A stretch of 64,000 nucleotides of DNA. It comes from Chondrus crispus. Taxonomy: Eukaryota; Rhodophyta; Florideophyceae; Gigartinales; Gigartinaceae. Location of the stretch: positions 150,602 to 214,601 of the forward strand of contig NW_005178788.1 of assembly GCF_000350225.1 (NCBI RefSeq). Direction: 5' to 3'. The notes under the pieces were generated by a model. The model was not told the DNA's origin, did no database searches, and saw only the letters and a program-made list of their open reading frames with translations. Positions 1 through 9,891 of this stretch are shown one piece after another (position 1 is the stretch's first letter; each line of letters opens with the position of its first letter). A program made the translations under genes and the position numbers.

Positions 1-196
1 GTATGCTACAGTATTCATTGATCAGTAGCATCCAGTAAAAACGCACCGTGACGCGCATGGCATGGCGCATTTAACCTTACGATAGAGAATTTTTCTTACG
101 TACCCCTTTTATTTTGGAAATTTCCTTCCTTACCCCTTTTTATGAGCCCCTTTTCCTAGGAGCGCTAGATTGAATACGTGAAGAGGTGAAGAGTTG

Positions 197-353
197 ATGA
201 AAGGGAGCACGTTCCCTGACAAGCACAGCATCTTGATGGCAACCTTGGCCATGTGCGCCACCGTGGGTCGATCTCACAAGTCAAAAAAGTCAGACTCTGG
301 GCGCCTGCGTATACAGTGCCCCTCCCAGGAGTGCTCATACATCGTGAACGCCC
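197..353 (+). pseudogene. N-terminal DNA-binding domain fragment of a MuDR-type transposase
   Basis: From the ATG at 197 the frame reads about 52 residues: KGSTFPDKHSILMATLA, then VGRSHKSKKSDSGRLRIQ, then CPSQECSYIVNA. This fits the MULE N-terminal DNA-binding domain, in which a 'F.d......a' segment is followed by 'ksd..R....C....C' with paired cysteines. It is cut at 353, where E1 inserted with target duplication CGCCC. Past the insertion the same frame ends within about a dozen codons. A GTAAGT at about 7425 could be a splice donor leading to the zinc-knuckle frame, but this is unproven. It cannot make a working transposase as it stands, because no catalytic core is present. Confidence 0.55.
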
Positions 354-674
354 TGTGGGGGAGATTTGGGGTACTGTACAGGGTACAGTACCCAGGAGTG
401 GCCCCAGGACCAAAGCCTTCAAAAGATGATTTTATTGGTCTACGTGTACGCCAGGTGTACACGTGGACAATCTCCCTTTGAAGGGCGGCGGTCCTGGGAA
501 GTGGAAGATGCTGGCGGCCCCCTCTATAAGAGAAAGGGGCGCGCCGCGACACCCCGCGACAGGAGGGACACAACAAAAACAACAACAACACCGGGACCGA
601 CCCCCCCCTCTTGAAATAAACATCTCGCTTTTGTCTCTCCCCTACGCGCGCAGCCCCCCTTTTTAGCTGTCAAC

Positions 675-2640
675 ATGGTACTCTTGTGGAGGGGTGGCAA
701 AGAAGACGGCTCCCTGTCACAGTTTGACGGGTCGAAGCCGGCCGACGTTCACAAGTTCTTCTTCGTCTTCGAGAATGTTGCCACCTCTGGCAAGTCGGAC
801 GAAGAAAGGGCATCTGAACTTCTTCGCTACCTGGAGGGAGATGCATTCGACTTCTTTTTATCAAGCTTTTGTCAAGAACGGAGATATCAGTGCAGATGGC
901 TCCGACTACCAGAAGGTCAAGAAGGCCTTGGTCGAGCGGTTCGCCCCGGTTGAATCACCTGAAGATGTGATTTGGGATGCGATGGCCGCTCGCCTTTCTT
1001 TCGGGGATCTCAGTGGGTCCCTTCGAAACTCAGACCGTCTCTACGAGAAGGCGGGATTCAACGACGAAGCGAAGTTCGGACTGCTTCGCAACGCCGTGAT
1101 GGAACATCTCGAGTTGGGCCAGTTTGCCATCTATCGAGGTGCGAAGACCTACAAGGCCCTATTCGATGCAATCATGGACTTCTGGTCTGGTCGCTGCGCC
1201 TTTCAGGCGGCGGCGAACTCCTTGAGCAATTCGCGCTACCAGGGGTCAGAGAGCTCGCACGGTATGAATGAGCCGAGAGGGCAAGGTGCGTCAAAAAGGG
1301 TCATGATGCGTTCAAAAGCTCCCTTGTCTCCACTCGAGACGAAGGTTGACGCTTTAGCTGATCGACTAGCCGATATTTCCCTTATTATCAAGAAGAATCA
1401 GTCGAGGGATGACGCAACAGCATTCCGCCCCGCCCACGATCGTACTTGTTCTTATTGCAAACGACCGGGTCATGGCGCTAATAGATGCGATGCGAATCCG
1501 CATAGGGACACGAAATGCCCTCGCTGCGGAAAATTTGGTCATTCAGAAACAAGCTGTTGGGCTAGAATTGGTCCACAGAGAGGAGGTAGCAGTGCCTACC
1601 CTCCTAAGAAGACCCAGACGGATATTGCCGTGTCGGGTACACCGACGGGCTCCGCAGGAAACCAAGTGAGTGTTGTGACGCACGACGACCTCCCTGCTGA
1701 TGAGAAGTTAGTGGCATCAGTCAAGAGAAACGCCGATGAAGAGCCGGTGGCCAAGACGCGAAAGGATGGTGGCGGCGAGCCAATCCCGTCCCTTCTCAAC
1801 CCGCGTAAGTACTGGACTCCGAACCACATGAGGAAACCTCCTAAGCCCGGCCGTCGAACAAGAATGAAGAGGACAAGTAAGAAGAACGCCGTCCAAGAGC
1901 ACTCGGGGAAGTACGATGTGGTTTCTTCCCTCGCGAACGCCCCCTCTGGTTTGACATTCGGTCAACTGATTCGAGGAGATGGCGACGAGGCTAAGAAAGA
2001 GATCCGTCGTTTGTTCAACAGTCGCCCTAGACGCCCCGTAGCTGCTTCGATCGGTACTTTGCCAAAACGTCTGAAAGTAGTTTCGGTACAAGTCTACGGG
2101 ACACAAATGAGAGCGTTGTTAGACTCAGGAGCTATCCCTAATGTTATGAATGCGTCTGTGGCATCGAAGCTCTCTCTGTCTCCAAAGCCGACCTCGACGA
2201 AGATTACGGTCGCCAATGGACAAAAGACAACCTGCTTAGGTTCCATCGAGGAAGTTCCTGTCACGTTCAATGGCGCTGTTACTTCACTCAACTTCTTGGT
2301 TGTTGAAGGATCCCCAGTTGATATCTTAATCGGGTATCCAACTCTCGAAGAACTTCAAGCCTGCATCGATCTAGGTCACCAGTCTGTTAGTATGTTGATC
2401 GGAAACAAAACCGTGAAAATGAGTCTGGAGTTTGATCAAGTACGTCCTATTGTCGCGGATTCGGAGACTGATAGTGAGGACTTCACTTCTGATGTCGAGT
2501 CGTTCGCCTCAGAAAACTCGTCGGAAGAAGAGACTTATGTTGTCGCCATCCTCGGCGATGAACCTTTCGAGCTAGATTAAACTCTGGACGGAGCGACCGG
2601 AGAAGATGAGGAAGTAGAATCACCTGATTCGAATGTCATC
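675..2640 (+). CDS. E1 gag and protease region
   Basis: The gag part starts close to the end of the 5' LTR; its first residues (MVLLWRGG) match the equivalent region of E2. A capsid-like helical region is followed by two zinc knuckles near 1447-1560 (CSYCKRPGHGANRC and CPRCGKFGHSETSC), which bind the RNA genome in this family. A retropepsin-type active site (ALLDSGAIPNV, DSG in place of the common DTG) lies near 2110-2145, placing protease after gag as usual for Ty3/gypsy. An acidic tail follows. It is read as a fossil element part; the element as a whole has a few breaks. Confidence 0.85.
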
Positions 2641-5349
2641 AACAAGGCCGTGAAAATGCTTCGGGAAAAACTTGTGCATCTTGACAATGAAGCTCAAGCA
2701 GTCATCGAGACCGCCCTGATGGATAAGAGTATCGTTGCTACATCCCTTGACGATCTTCGGCCTGCTGAAGTCCCAATCAAGCACCATTTCGAGTTAGATG
2801 ATACTAATCCGATCTATCACTCGGCGAGGAGAATGGCTCCCTTGCATAACGAAATCGTTCGGAAAGAGCTGGACAAAATGCTGGAAGCAGGAATCATCAC
2901 GCCTTCCAGCGCCGCATGGTCCTTTCCGGTCGTCATCGTATCCAAAAAAGATGGGAATCCACGCTTCTGTGTTGATTACCGTTCTCTGAACCAGAACATG
3001 AAAGCAGACAGATGGCCTTTGCCAAAAATAGAAGAGATATTTGATGACTTGGAAGGAAGTGCGTACTTCATTTCTATGGATTTGTTCAGTGGTTACTGGC
3101 AAATTCGGATGGCACAACAATGCAAAGAAATGACTACTTTCGTCTGTCGCTACGGGACGTATAAGTTCGAAGTCATGCCCTTTGGATTGATGAATGCGCC
3201 TTCGACATTTCAGAGAATGATGGATACAATCTTTCGCGGAGTGCGGTTTGTGCGTGTGTACCTCGATGACGTTGTGGTGTTCTCTAAGACTATAGAAGAA
3301 CATCTTCGCCCCCTGCAGCATGTATTTGATGTGCTTGACGAGGCTGGTCTTAAGCTTAAGCCGACAAAGTGTAGCTTCGCCCAGGCGAAGATCAAGTTGC
3401 TCGGTCATGTTGTCGACAAAGGCGGGATTGCCGTTGACCCGAGCAAGGTCGAAGTGATTCGGAATGCACCGATCCCGACCACTGCGACTGAACTTAGGAG
3501 CTTTCTTGGGTTAGCAAGCTACTACCGTCGTTTCATCTGCAAGTTTGCGGACACTGCTGCGGTACTCCATGCGGCTACATCCGGAAACGGCAGATTGAAA
3601 TGGACCGGAGAAATGCAAGAAGCCTTTGATGAACTACGCATAAAGTTAACTTCTCCGCCAGTCTTGGCTTACCCAGACTTCGAGAAGCCCTTCGTCGTTG
3701 AGACGGATGCGTCATCGGTCTCCGTCGGGGCTGTGTTGGCTCAAAAGAAGGAAGATGGGAAAATACACCCCATCCAGTACGCAAGCCGTACTATGAATAC
3801 ATCTGAGCGCAAGTACTCCGCTTGTGAGCGTGAGGCGCTTGCGATCATCTTTGCTTTGAAGAAATTTCGTGTTTACGTGCTTTCGTCTACACCTTTCAAG
3901 TTGATTACTGATCACCAGGCTCTTAGTTACGCCTTTCGCAAGAAAGACATCCACAGTCGTTTGGCTCGTTGGCTAGACTTCTTAGCCGAGTACGACTTCA
4001 CCGTGGAATATCGTCGTGGATCCGCAAATAGTGCAGCTGACTACCTTTCTCGCATTCAGCCCAAGAACGGCGACAACCCAACTTGCCAGGAAGAGGGAGA
4101 CCTTGCCCTCGCTATCACGACCCCGATCTACTCTCCAGAAGATCTAGAAGAGTCTTGCCAAGATATCATGTCCTATCTGCAAGGCGAAACACCAGTTGGG
4201 TTGGATGATTACAGGAAGTCTCGCATGAAGAATAATGCGAAGAACTTTCTTGTCTGGGAGTCGAAGTTGCTCCGCCGCACCATTCGCGGCTTTCGTGTTG
4301 TTGCCCCAATTTCCGATCGCGAAAAGATACTGAAGGGTTTCCATGACGACATTGGTCATTGGGACTTGAAGACCACTCGTCAATTTGTCACGGAAAGGTA
4401 CTGGTGGCCGACCGTTGGTATGGACGTGGGAGACTACGTGAAGAGTTGTGACGGGTGTCAGAAGGCACGTCCGATTCCCAGGTATAAGACAACTTTGCGC
4501 CTTCCCATCACAAGCTTGTTTGATGTTTTCTCTATTGACTTTGCTGGACCCTTCCCTGTCACTTCGTCTGGAAATCGCTTCGTGTTGGTTGCGGTCGAAC
4601 ACCTCACAGGATGGCCAATTGCTCTATCCACTGCTGATAGTACTGCTCAAGTGGTTCTCGACTTCGTCAAGAGAGAAATCATGTACTCATTCGGCCCTCC
4701 GAGAACCATTGTCTCTGACAATGCTACCTGCTTCACAGCCTCGGCCGTTTCTAGCTTCATGGCTCGACACGGTATCACTTGGCGCACCGTCCTCGCCTAC
4801 GCTCCCATGTCTAACGGTAGAGCAGAGAGAATGGTTGGAACTTTGAAGGCTGTCGTCCGTAAGACAGTTCTTGGAACTGGAATGGAGTGGGACAAAGCAC
4901 TCACCCAGGTTCTGTATAGATATCGCCGACGTGCCATGAAGAACGGCGTGTCGCCATTTGAACTGATGTATGGGATCCCGCCTCGGATGGATTCCAGTGC
5001 AGAGACAGGTGCAAGCCTAGTTGTTCCTTCCTTACACCATCATCGTCGTTTGGAGCTCCTGACTGGATCTGTCCCACGAGCAGTTCGCTCAGGGGCCTCT
5101 GTGGAAAAAAGGCTCGTAGCGTCGTCGTCTCACTTCTTCGAAGTGGGAGACAAAGTTCTTGTCGCTCGGGGAACTTCATTCGGTGGTACGAAATGGCCCG
5201 CGTTCGTTTCCAAATTCTACGGCCCGTGCCGGATCTTGGAAGTTCACCACCCGCGATATGTGCTAGAGTCGCAGCACGGCAGAGTATCCAGGAAGCCTAT
5301 TCATGCTCGCCGACTCGTCCTATATCGTGAAAGGAAGTTCGAAGCCTAA
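2641..5349 (+). CDS. E1 pol: reverse transcriptase, RNase H, integrase
   Basis: The domains in order are as follows. Reverse transcriptase has FCVDYRSLN, the MPFGLMNAPSTFQ block and the catalytic YLDD near 3260. RNase H begins at ETDASSVSVGAVLAQ near 3700. Integrase has an HHCC zinc-binding region near 4340-4465 (H..DIGHWDLK, C..C) and a catalytic triad D (FSIDF), D (VSDNAT) and E (GRAERMVGT) near 4535, 4718 and 4825. The order RT-RH-INT identifies Ty3/gypsy. No chromodomain follows the integrase. The length is normal for a gypsy pol. Confidence 0.92.
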   Translation, partial: NKAVKMLREKLVHLDNEAQAVIETALMDKSIVATSLDDLRPAEVPIKHHFELDDTNPIYHSARRMAPLHNEIVRKELDKMLEAGIITPSSAAWSFPVVIVSKKDGNPRFCVDYRSLNQNMKADRWPLPKIEEIFDDLEGSAYFISMDLFSGYWQIRMAQQCKEMTTFVCRYGTYKFEVMPFGLMNAPSTFQRMMDTIFRGVRFVRVYLDDVVVFSKTIEEHLRPLQHVFDVLDEAGLKLKPTKCSFAQAKIKLLGHVVDKGGIAVDPSKVEVIRNAPIPTTATELRSFLGLASYYRRFICKFADTAAVLHAATSGNGRLKWTGEMQEAFDELRIKLTSPPVLAYPDFEKPFVVETDASSVSVGAVLAQKKEDGKIHPIQYASRTMNTSERKYSACEREALAIIFALKKFRVYVLSSTPFKLITDHQALSYAFRKKDIHSRLARWLDFLAEYDFTVEYRRGSANSAADYLSRIQPKNGDNPTCQEEGDLALAITTPIYSPEDLEESCQDIMSYLQGETPVGLDDYRKSRMKNNAKNFLVWESKLLRRTIRGFRVVAPISDREKILKGFHDDIGHWDLKTTRQFVTERYWWPTVGMDVGDYVKSCDGCQKARPIPRYKTTLRLPITSLFDVFSIDFAGPFPVTSSGNRFVLVAVEHLTGWPIALSTADSTAQVVLDFVKREIMYSFGPPRTIVSDNATCFTASAVSSFMARHGITWRTVLAYAPMSNGRAERMVGTLKAVVRKTVLGTGMEWDKALTQVLYRYRRRAMKNGVSPFELMYGIPPRMDSSAETGASLVVPSLHHHRRLELLTGSVPRAVRSGASVEKRLVASSSHFFEVGDKVLVARGTSFGGTKWPAFVSKFYGPCRILEVHHPRYVLESQHGRVSRKPIHARRLVLYRERKFEA

Positions 5350-5466
5350 GTCCTTTGTTAAAGCTTAAGGCTAAGTCTTAGGCATAAAATCGTTTAATGC
5401 GTGTAGAGAATAGATGCAATTGCTATCATGAGACCCGTATAGGCAAGAAAAGAGAAAAGAGCGTGG

Positions 5467-5763
5467 CTATTTCGATTTATTTCTTTCAGCTTTCAGCTTG
5501 CGACGTTTGCGACGCTTAGTGGAAGCGCTAAGAGCTCTTGTGGTGGAAGCACGGACAAGACAGACCTTTCGCATTTCACGAATTTCGAGCAGACTAACTC
5601 CATCACCAAGACAGAGTTTCAAAGCTTGAAGGGAGAAGGGCGTGGGGTACGGTTCCATACAATCCAATATGATGTGATCCTTTGAAGATACGCACACCGT
5701 ATGCAACTTGTTCGAACTCCCCTCAAGCGTGACAACAAACACGCCCGACTCGGGAAAACTCAT
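5467..5763 (-). CDS. E1 antisense frame, papain-fold-peptidase-like block and basic tail
   Basis: A 98-codon frame runs against pol between the end of pol and the 3' LTR and starts at ATG 5763. It contains GVFVVTLEG, then HTVCVSSKDHIILDCME, then LKLCLGDGVS. The same block, in order, is found antisense at the same place in E2. The H..C.........LDC pattern resembles the His/Asp half of papain-fold or Ulp1-type cysteine peptidases, but the call is tentative. The C-terminus (STKRRKRRKLKAERNK) is strongly basic and looks like a nuclear-localisation signal. Conservation between two diverged elements argues that it is or was coding. Confidence 0.5.
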   Translation of the reverse strand: MSFPESGVFVVTLEGSSNKLHTVCVSSKDHIILDCMEPYPTPFSLQALKLCLGDGVSLLEIREMRKVCLVRASTTRALSASTKRRKRRKLKAERNKSK

Positions 5764-5849
5764 CTACCGAGACCCCGTGCTTTCCTCGCGCACTTAAGTG
5801 GATGACCACATGTCGACCGAAAAGGCAGAGCATTTCCGTCATATCCAAG

Positions 5850-5942
5850 TCATACCTTGTCAGATTCGGTCCAACCCAAACATGGTTTACGGGGCGCCTT
5901 GGCGCCAGTACTGCGGCACGCCGTCTGCTTGGTTTTCGCCAT
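5850..5942 (-). CDS. E1 antisense micro-frame starting with a histone H3 tail-like sequence
   Basis: From the ATG at 5942-5940 on the minus strand the first residues read M-AKTKQTACRSTGAKAPRKP, against histone H3 ARTKQTARKSTGGKAPRKQ: 14 of 19 positions are identical. K4, S10, K14 and K18 are kept; R8 is C and K9 is R. The frame is 30 codons long. It lies about 180 bp upstream, on its own strand, of the other antisense frame, in the same relative position as the H3-tail frame of E2. On its own it would be dismissed as chance; the E2 counterpart makes it credible. Confidence 0.6.
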   Translation of the reverse strand: MAKTKQTACRSTGAKAPRKPCLGWTESDKV

Positions 5943-6368
5943 CCTCGCTTAGATCAGGTTTCTTGCAAGGGGCAGACTCGAGGACTAAAACTTCACCTGA
6001 GTCCGCCACACAAGCAATCAGCGATCTCTGAGACTAGAGGCAATTAGAACCTGACGCGTTGACAGGTTCTTCAAGAAAAAAACGCAGGAACACCGAAGTT
6101 AGTTGTGTGAAAAGTAGAGAAGGTGGGTAGGTTAATGATAGAAGTGATAGCTTACAGTGATGATGAGCTGTACACGTGTATACGTGGAGCGATTGGGGGA
6201 TTGGTGTCGATGGTGACACTAAATTGTGTCAAATGGGATCGTCAAGGTCGAGCGCCGGTTCCCTGACTCAAGCCGATCACCAAGAGCAGCAGCGGTCAGT
6301 ATATATGTTGCCCCTGCCCGGGTGTGGGGCTGGGGAGGGGGTCGTGTGGGGGAGATTTGGGGTACTGT

Positions 6369-7088
6369 TGTAGGAACCGTATTTGTCATACCGGAAATAA
6401 ATTGCGTGTGGCAAGGACTCCCTTCGTACTAATATCAGGTGGATCGAGATCTGGTCGTGGCAAAGTATTCAGCATTAGCTGGCGTGTTTCGGTCTGCTTC
6501 ACCCACTGCCCGGTCTCTTTTCTTAGTCTATCCTCTGCTATCCGGTCCTTATATATCTCTTCGCACCTCTGCCTCTATCTATGTTGATGCGCTTTCCTTA
6601 CAAGCTCCTTCTGCAATTGTCCCGACTTTGCATGCGCCTGTGCCGTTTTGCATTCATTCATGTGTGGATATCAATTCACTCCTACCGTCCTGCACTTTGT
6701 CTTTTGTCAATTAAGTTATGTCCTTTGGTGTGCTGCACCCTGCATTGACCTCATCTTTGGTCTCAGTGTCATCGTCTGTAGCGTCCGTGCATACGGATAT
6801 TCCCTGCGTAATCATATGCAACCGCAGTTTGCTGTTCTCATCTCTGTGTACTCTTCATGTTCATTATTCTCGTCCGCGTCTCTTCCTCGCGCTGTGACTC
6901 CTCGGGTATCAAATATCTGCGTTCAACATCAACCGACCTTTCCGAACGGTTGCGACGTCCGACGGCGGTATGCGTTCTGTGCTCTTGCGAGTAATATCAC
7001 TTTCATAATCAACGTATGCGTACGTGTTCCATCTGTACGTATTATTTCATTAAATACTTCCATATGTCGTGACGTGGGTCGATTCACA
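6369..7088. mobile_element. 720-bp solo LTR nested in the 3' LTR of E1
   Basis: The sequence starts TGTAGGAACCG and ends CGATTCACA, and is flanked by the 5-bp direct repeat ACTGT at 6364-6368 and 7089-7093. Removing the unit and one repeat copy leaves the 3' LTR of E1 colinear with its 5' LTR. TG...CA ends, a 5-bp duplication and no coding sequence identify a solo LTR left by LTR-LTR recombination. The family is not recognised. It is younger than E1. Confidence 0.9.
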
Positions 7089-7439
7089 ACTGTACAGGGT
7101 ACAGTACCCAGGAGTGGCCCCAGGACCAAAGCCTTCAAAAGATGATTTTATTGGTCTACGTGTACGCCAGGTGTACACGTGGACAATCTCCCTTTGAAGG
7201 GCGGCGGTCCTGGGAAGTGGAAGATGCTGGCGGCCCCCTCTATAAGAGAAAGGGGCGCGCCGCGACACCCCGCGACAGGAGGGACACAACAAAAAAAACA
7301 ACACCGGGACCGACCCCCCCCTCTTGAAATAAACATCTCGCTTTTGTCTCTCCCCTACGCGCGCAGCCCCCCTTTTTAGCTGTCAACACGCCCAACCAGA
7401 CCGCAGGGCAAACAACGGCTTGTGGTAAGTGGGGTCGCA

Positions 7440-7483
7440 GCGCCTCAACGGCGCCTCAACGGCGCCTCAACGGCGCCTCAACG
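7440..7483. repeat. Four 11-bp tandem repeats (GCGCCTCAACG)
   Basis: Four exact copies of GCGCCTCAACG run without a gap directly upstream of the zinc-knuckle frame. The 11-bp unit is not a multiple of three, so copy-number change would shift any frame running through it. Confidence 0.9.
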
Positions 7484-7583
7484 AAAGTTGCGTTGCTCTG
7501 CATGTGGTCAAGTTGGGCACTACGCTACGACTTGCGAAGCCCCAGACACTGTGTACCTCTACCGCAAAGTGGACCGGGAGTGA
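7482..7583 (+). pseudogene. C-terminal CCHC zinc-knuckle fragment of the MULE transposase
   Basis: The frame reads RKLRCSACGQVGHYATTC followed by EAPDTVYLYRKVDRE and a TGA at 7581-7583. CSACGQVGHYATTC is an exact C-x2-C-x4-H-x4-C zinc knuckle. Many MULE transposases end in such a knuckle, and this one sits close to the right terminal inverted repeat, as expected for the transposase tail. The frame is open upstream through the 11-bp tandem repeat at 7440-7483, which shifts phase with each repeat. The upstream exon or core is missing. Confidence 0.55.
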
Positions 7584-7654
7584 GGTAAAGAAAGAGGTAC
7601 GCAAGAAAAATTCCAAAATAAAAGGAGTACGTAAGAAAAATTCTCCTTACGATA

Positions 7655-7880
7655 CCATGGTATGTATTATACATTTTTTGAATACGTGCTGTGTTGCAAG
7701 CCATACCTCCTGTTAGCCAAACCGCTTCCGCACCCATGAGCCCACCTGACCATTCCCTCAAATCCATATGCACAACGAACACGAACCGTACAGTACGTGT
7801 CCAACTGGAAGTAATCAGAGCGTGACGAGCTGGAGGAGAGCAGTAGTGAGTAAACTCTAGTGTCTATCAGGTCGGCCCTT
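7655..7880. other. Short intergenic stretch
   Basis: Nothing coding was recognised between the MULE remnant and the first palindrome-ended repeat. Confidence 0.5.
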
Positions 7881-8307
7881 TGTCCTCAAATGAGGACAGC
7901 TCTTTTTTTGCAAAAATATATAAATTAAATTGAACATTTTAAAATCTACCTTAGACACTATTTCCTTAACGCACTTGTTTTCGCCAATAACATCTTGCAG
8001 GACACCGGGATAGCAGCTTTGAACGCGCAGAAAGATTAAAACTTTAATGCAGATTGGGTAAATAGTTCCCCTTTTAAAATGAATGTTTTGGTTTCAAAGT
8101 TATTTGACATGCGGTTTTAGGATGGTTTAAAAAAGCCTCTTTTCCAGACATATCTAAAAACGACCACGAAGAACATGCGATTCTCACAAAGTTCTTTCGG
8201 TCTTAAGTCAGGAGTCAAGTACGGTGGCGGGGGTATCCTTTTCTTTCTTGTCGAGGAAGCGGAAGTCAAGAATAAAATAGGTCGAATACTGTCCTCATAT
8301 GAGGACA
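7881..8307 (+). mobile_element. Palindrome-ended MITE-like element, copy a
   Basis: The 427-bp unit begins and ends with an 18-bp near-perfect palindrome, TGTCCTCAAATGAGGACA at 7881-7898 and TGTCCTCATATGAGGACA at 8290-8307. The interior is AT-rich (poly-T then TTTGCAAAAATATATAAATT). It aligns by eye along its whole length with the reverse complement of 12223-12614. No open frame is shared. It is a non-autonomous repeat of unknown superfamily. Confidence 0.7.
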
Positions 8308-8359
8308 ATGGTCCAATAGCCACAAGTGGTCATTCAATCCTCATATACTAGTGACTCTA

Positions 8360-8530
8360 GGACAAGTGAACTCATATGGGGTTGCTATTCCACTTGTTCT
8401 TTCTGGACTTGCAATTTTCTCATTAGAAGGTGAAATATACCCCCCACCACAGTACTTGGACTTCGGCGTTGCAGAAGGATGGAGTTTTGTGAGAAATGCA
8501 TGTCGTTTCCGATCGTTTCAGAAATGCCTG
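8360..8530 (-). mobile_element. Truncated copy b of the palindrome-ended element
   Basis: In reverse orientation to copy a and only about 50 bp from it, this stretch matches the right third of the family: the reverse complement contains TTCTCACAAAACTCCATCC and CAACCCCATATGAGTTCAC, matching copy c. The poly-T and AT-rich half is missing. Confidence 0.6.
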
Positions 8531-9891
8531 GTCTCGCGCCCAACGTCCTCCTTCCGCGGCCCTTTTGCCCGCCACTGTGTGGCGGTGTCACGCTTTGAGG
8601 CCTTGGCTCTGGGCACCGGTCGGTAAATGTGCCACGTACTTGTCGCGTACAAATTAGTCTCTGTCGTGTAACTGTACGCGGTAAACTTTACTGTACGCGC
8701 AGGAGCAAAATTCATTAACGCTGACAAGATGAATGCAGTGCATTCATCTTGTCACACTGGTCTAATTGCTTTCGAAACACCATCTACGGCAGCAATGCGA
8801 TGGGACAAGCGCCACGTGGGAAACTGACGGCCGGGAGAGTGGGCTCGATAAGACATGCGCGACATGGGGGAAACGGACGGGCGGGAGAGGGGGCGGTAAA
8901 TCCGGAATCCTGCTGCCGTCCACGTCCACGTCGCTGGGCTCACCGGAATCCTGCTGCCGTCCACGTCCACGTCGCTGGACTCAGCTGCATCTCGATGCCA
9001 TTGGACAGTCGGTAACGCAACCTTTCACCCTCCGCACACTGTTACACATCCCGGCGGACACTACCCGGTCTGGACCCGTTTCCGTACCTTTGGACTCCTT
9101 GCTGGCTTCCTATAGAAACCCACTCTGTTAATCTGCACGCATGGAACCAACGAAGGAAATGGATATGATAAATCAGGCTTGCGATTCTCGAAATGGGAAT
9201 CTGAAACTCAGGGTTGATATCGCATACATGGCATATGCGCCAAAATCAGTATCATGCCAGCGGCCATCGTTTTTGCTTTATCGAGATGCACCTAGCTGGA
9301 GCATTAGGAATGAAGTAGCTCTGCATTAGCGATAGAAGTAGATACGTTTGCGGATAGATATCAAAGAAACCAACAACGAACAAAAAGAACAGAACAACAC
9401 AGTGCTTTAATTGCGCAACCAAATCCTAGTGCAACTAGTCCGGCATAGTCGAAGGCTCGAGAGGGCGTCAAGCATTGACAACCGAGCAGTGAGGAGACTG
9501 TTGAACCACGCGGCGATATAGTTCGCGTTTGAATCTTAGAACCTCGCGCACGGAATCAGCCTATCCAACTCGGCACCCCTGTCTCCGGGCAACGGTGACT
9601 TGTTGCATCCGCTGCCCTTCGGTAGTCTACCTTCCTGCTGTACGCGGCCCGTTTGTGGACAAACCGGAGAGACCAACTCCTCCCGACAGTTCCCGTCGTA
9701 CGCGGCACGCGCTCTCGGAAGGGTCGGCTTTTCAAGATCTGACTCGACATTGAAGTCAGACATATATTTAATTCGGTAATCATTCTACCAACGCAGAGAA
9801 CAAATTGTTACGGTTTTGACACACTCTCCCACTTCATTTCGCCCCATTCCCCAAGCCTCAACATCTTTCGCCACAAACCTTAGAAGCCACA
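8531..9891. other. Intergenic, with a hairpin and a short tandem duplication
   Basis: No gene was recognised. A perfect palindrome lies at 8722-8754. A 41-bp tandem duplication (CCGGAATCCTGCTGCCGTCC...) starts at 8902 and 8943. A related GGGAAAC...CGGGAGAG unit is repeated at about 8818 and 8868. The last 50 bases before 9892 are shared with the upstream region of the paralogue at 13506 and probably form its promoter and 5' leader. Confidence 0.5.
8722..8754. repeat. 33-bp perfect palindrome
   Basis: Arms TGACAAGATGAATGCA and TGCATTCATCTTGTCA are separated by one base. Its role is unknown; it could be a hairpin footprint of a small transposon. Confidence 0.85.

Larger units (their letters stand above)
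354..7388 (+). mobile_element. Ty3/gypsy LTR retrotransposon E1, nearly whole
   Basis: The LTRs lie at 354-675 (322 bp) and 6345-7388 (319 bp once the nested 720-bp solo LTR and its 5-bp duplication are discounted). They start TGTGGGGGAGATTTGGGG and end TGTCAACA. The target duplication CGCCC lies at 349-353 and 7389-7393. A primer-binding-like TGGTACTCTTGTGG follows the 5' LTR at 676, and a purine tract GGGGAGGGGG precedes the 3' LTR. The two LTRs look identical by eye except for the length of one AAC tract, so the insertion is recent. Gag, protease, reverse transcriptase, RNase H and integrase are in order. It looks nearly whole with a few breaks. It has no chromodomain but carries antisense frames downstream of pol. 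Confidence 0.92.
85..7645 (+). mobile_element. MULE-like DNA transposon remnant, split by Ty3 element E1
   Basis: The ends form an imperfect inverted repeat of about 50 bp: the left end reads GAGAATTTTTCTTACGTAC and the right end (about 7595-7645) is its reverse complement with few changes. The 9-bp direct repeat CTTACGATA flanks it at 76-84 and 7646-7654. Nine-base duplications with long terminal inverted repeats are typical of Mutator-like elements. Without the 7-kb Ty3 insertion it is only about 520 bp. It keeps a MuDR-type N-terminal domain fragment on the left and a CCHC zinc knuckle on the right, the two ends of a MULE transposase, so it looks like an internally deleted MULE. The family call is inference from structure plus these motifs. 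Confidence 0.72.

Noticed and set aside
6345-7090. E1 LTR starting at the TGTACAGGG word (375 and 7091)
   Set aside because: The direct repeat there is only the part after the nested solo LTR; the purine tract and the CGCCC duplication place the true start at 354 and 6345.
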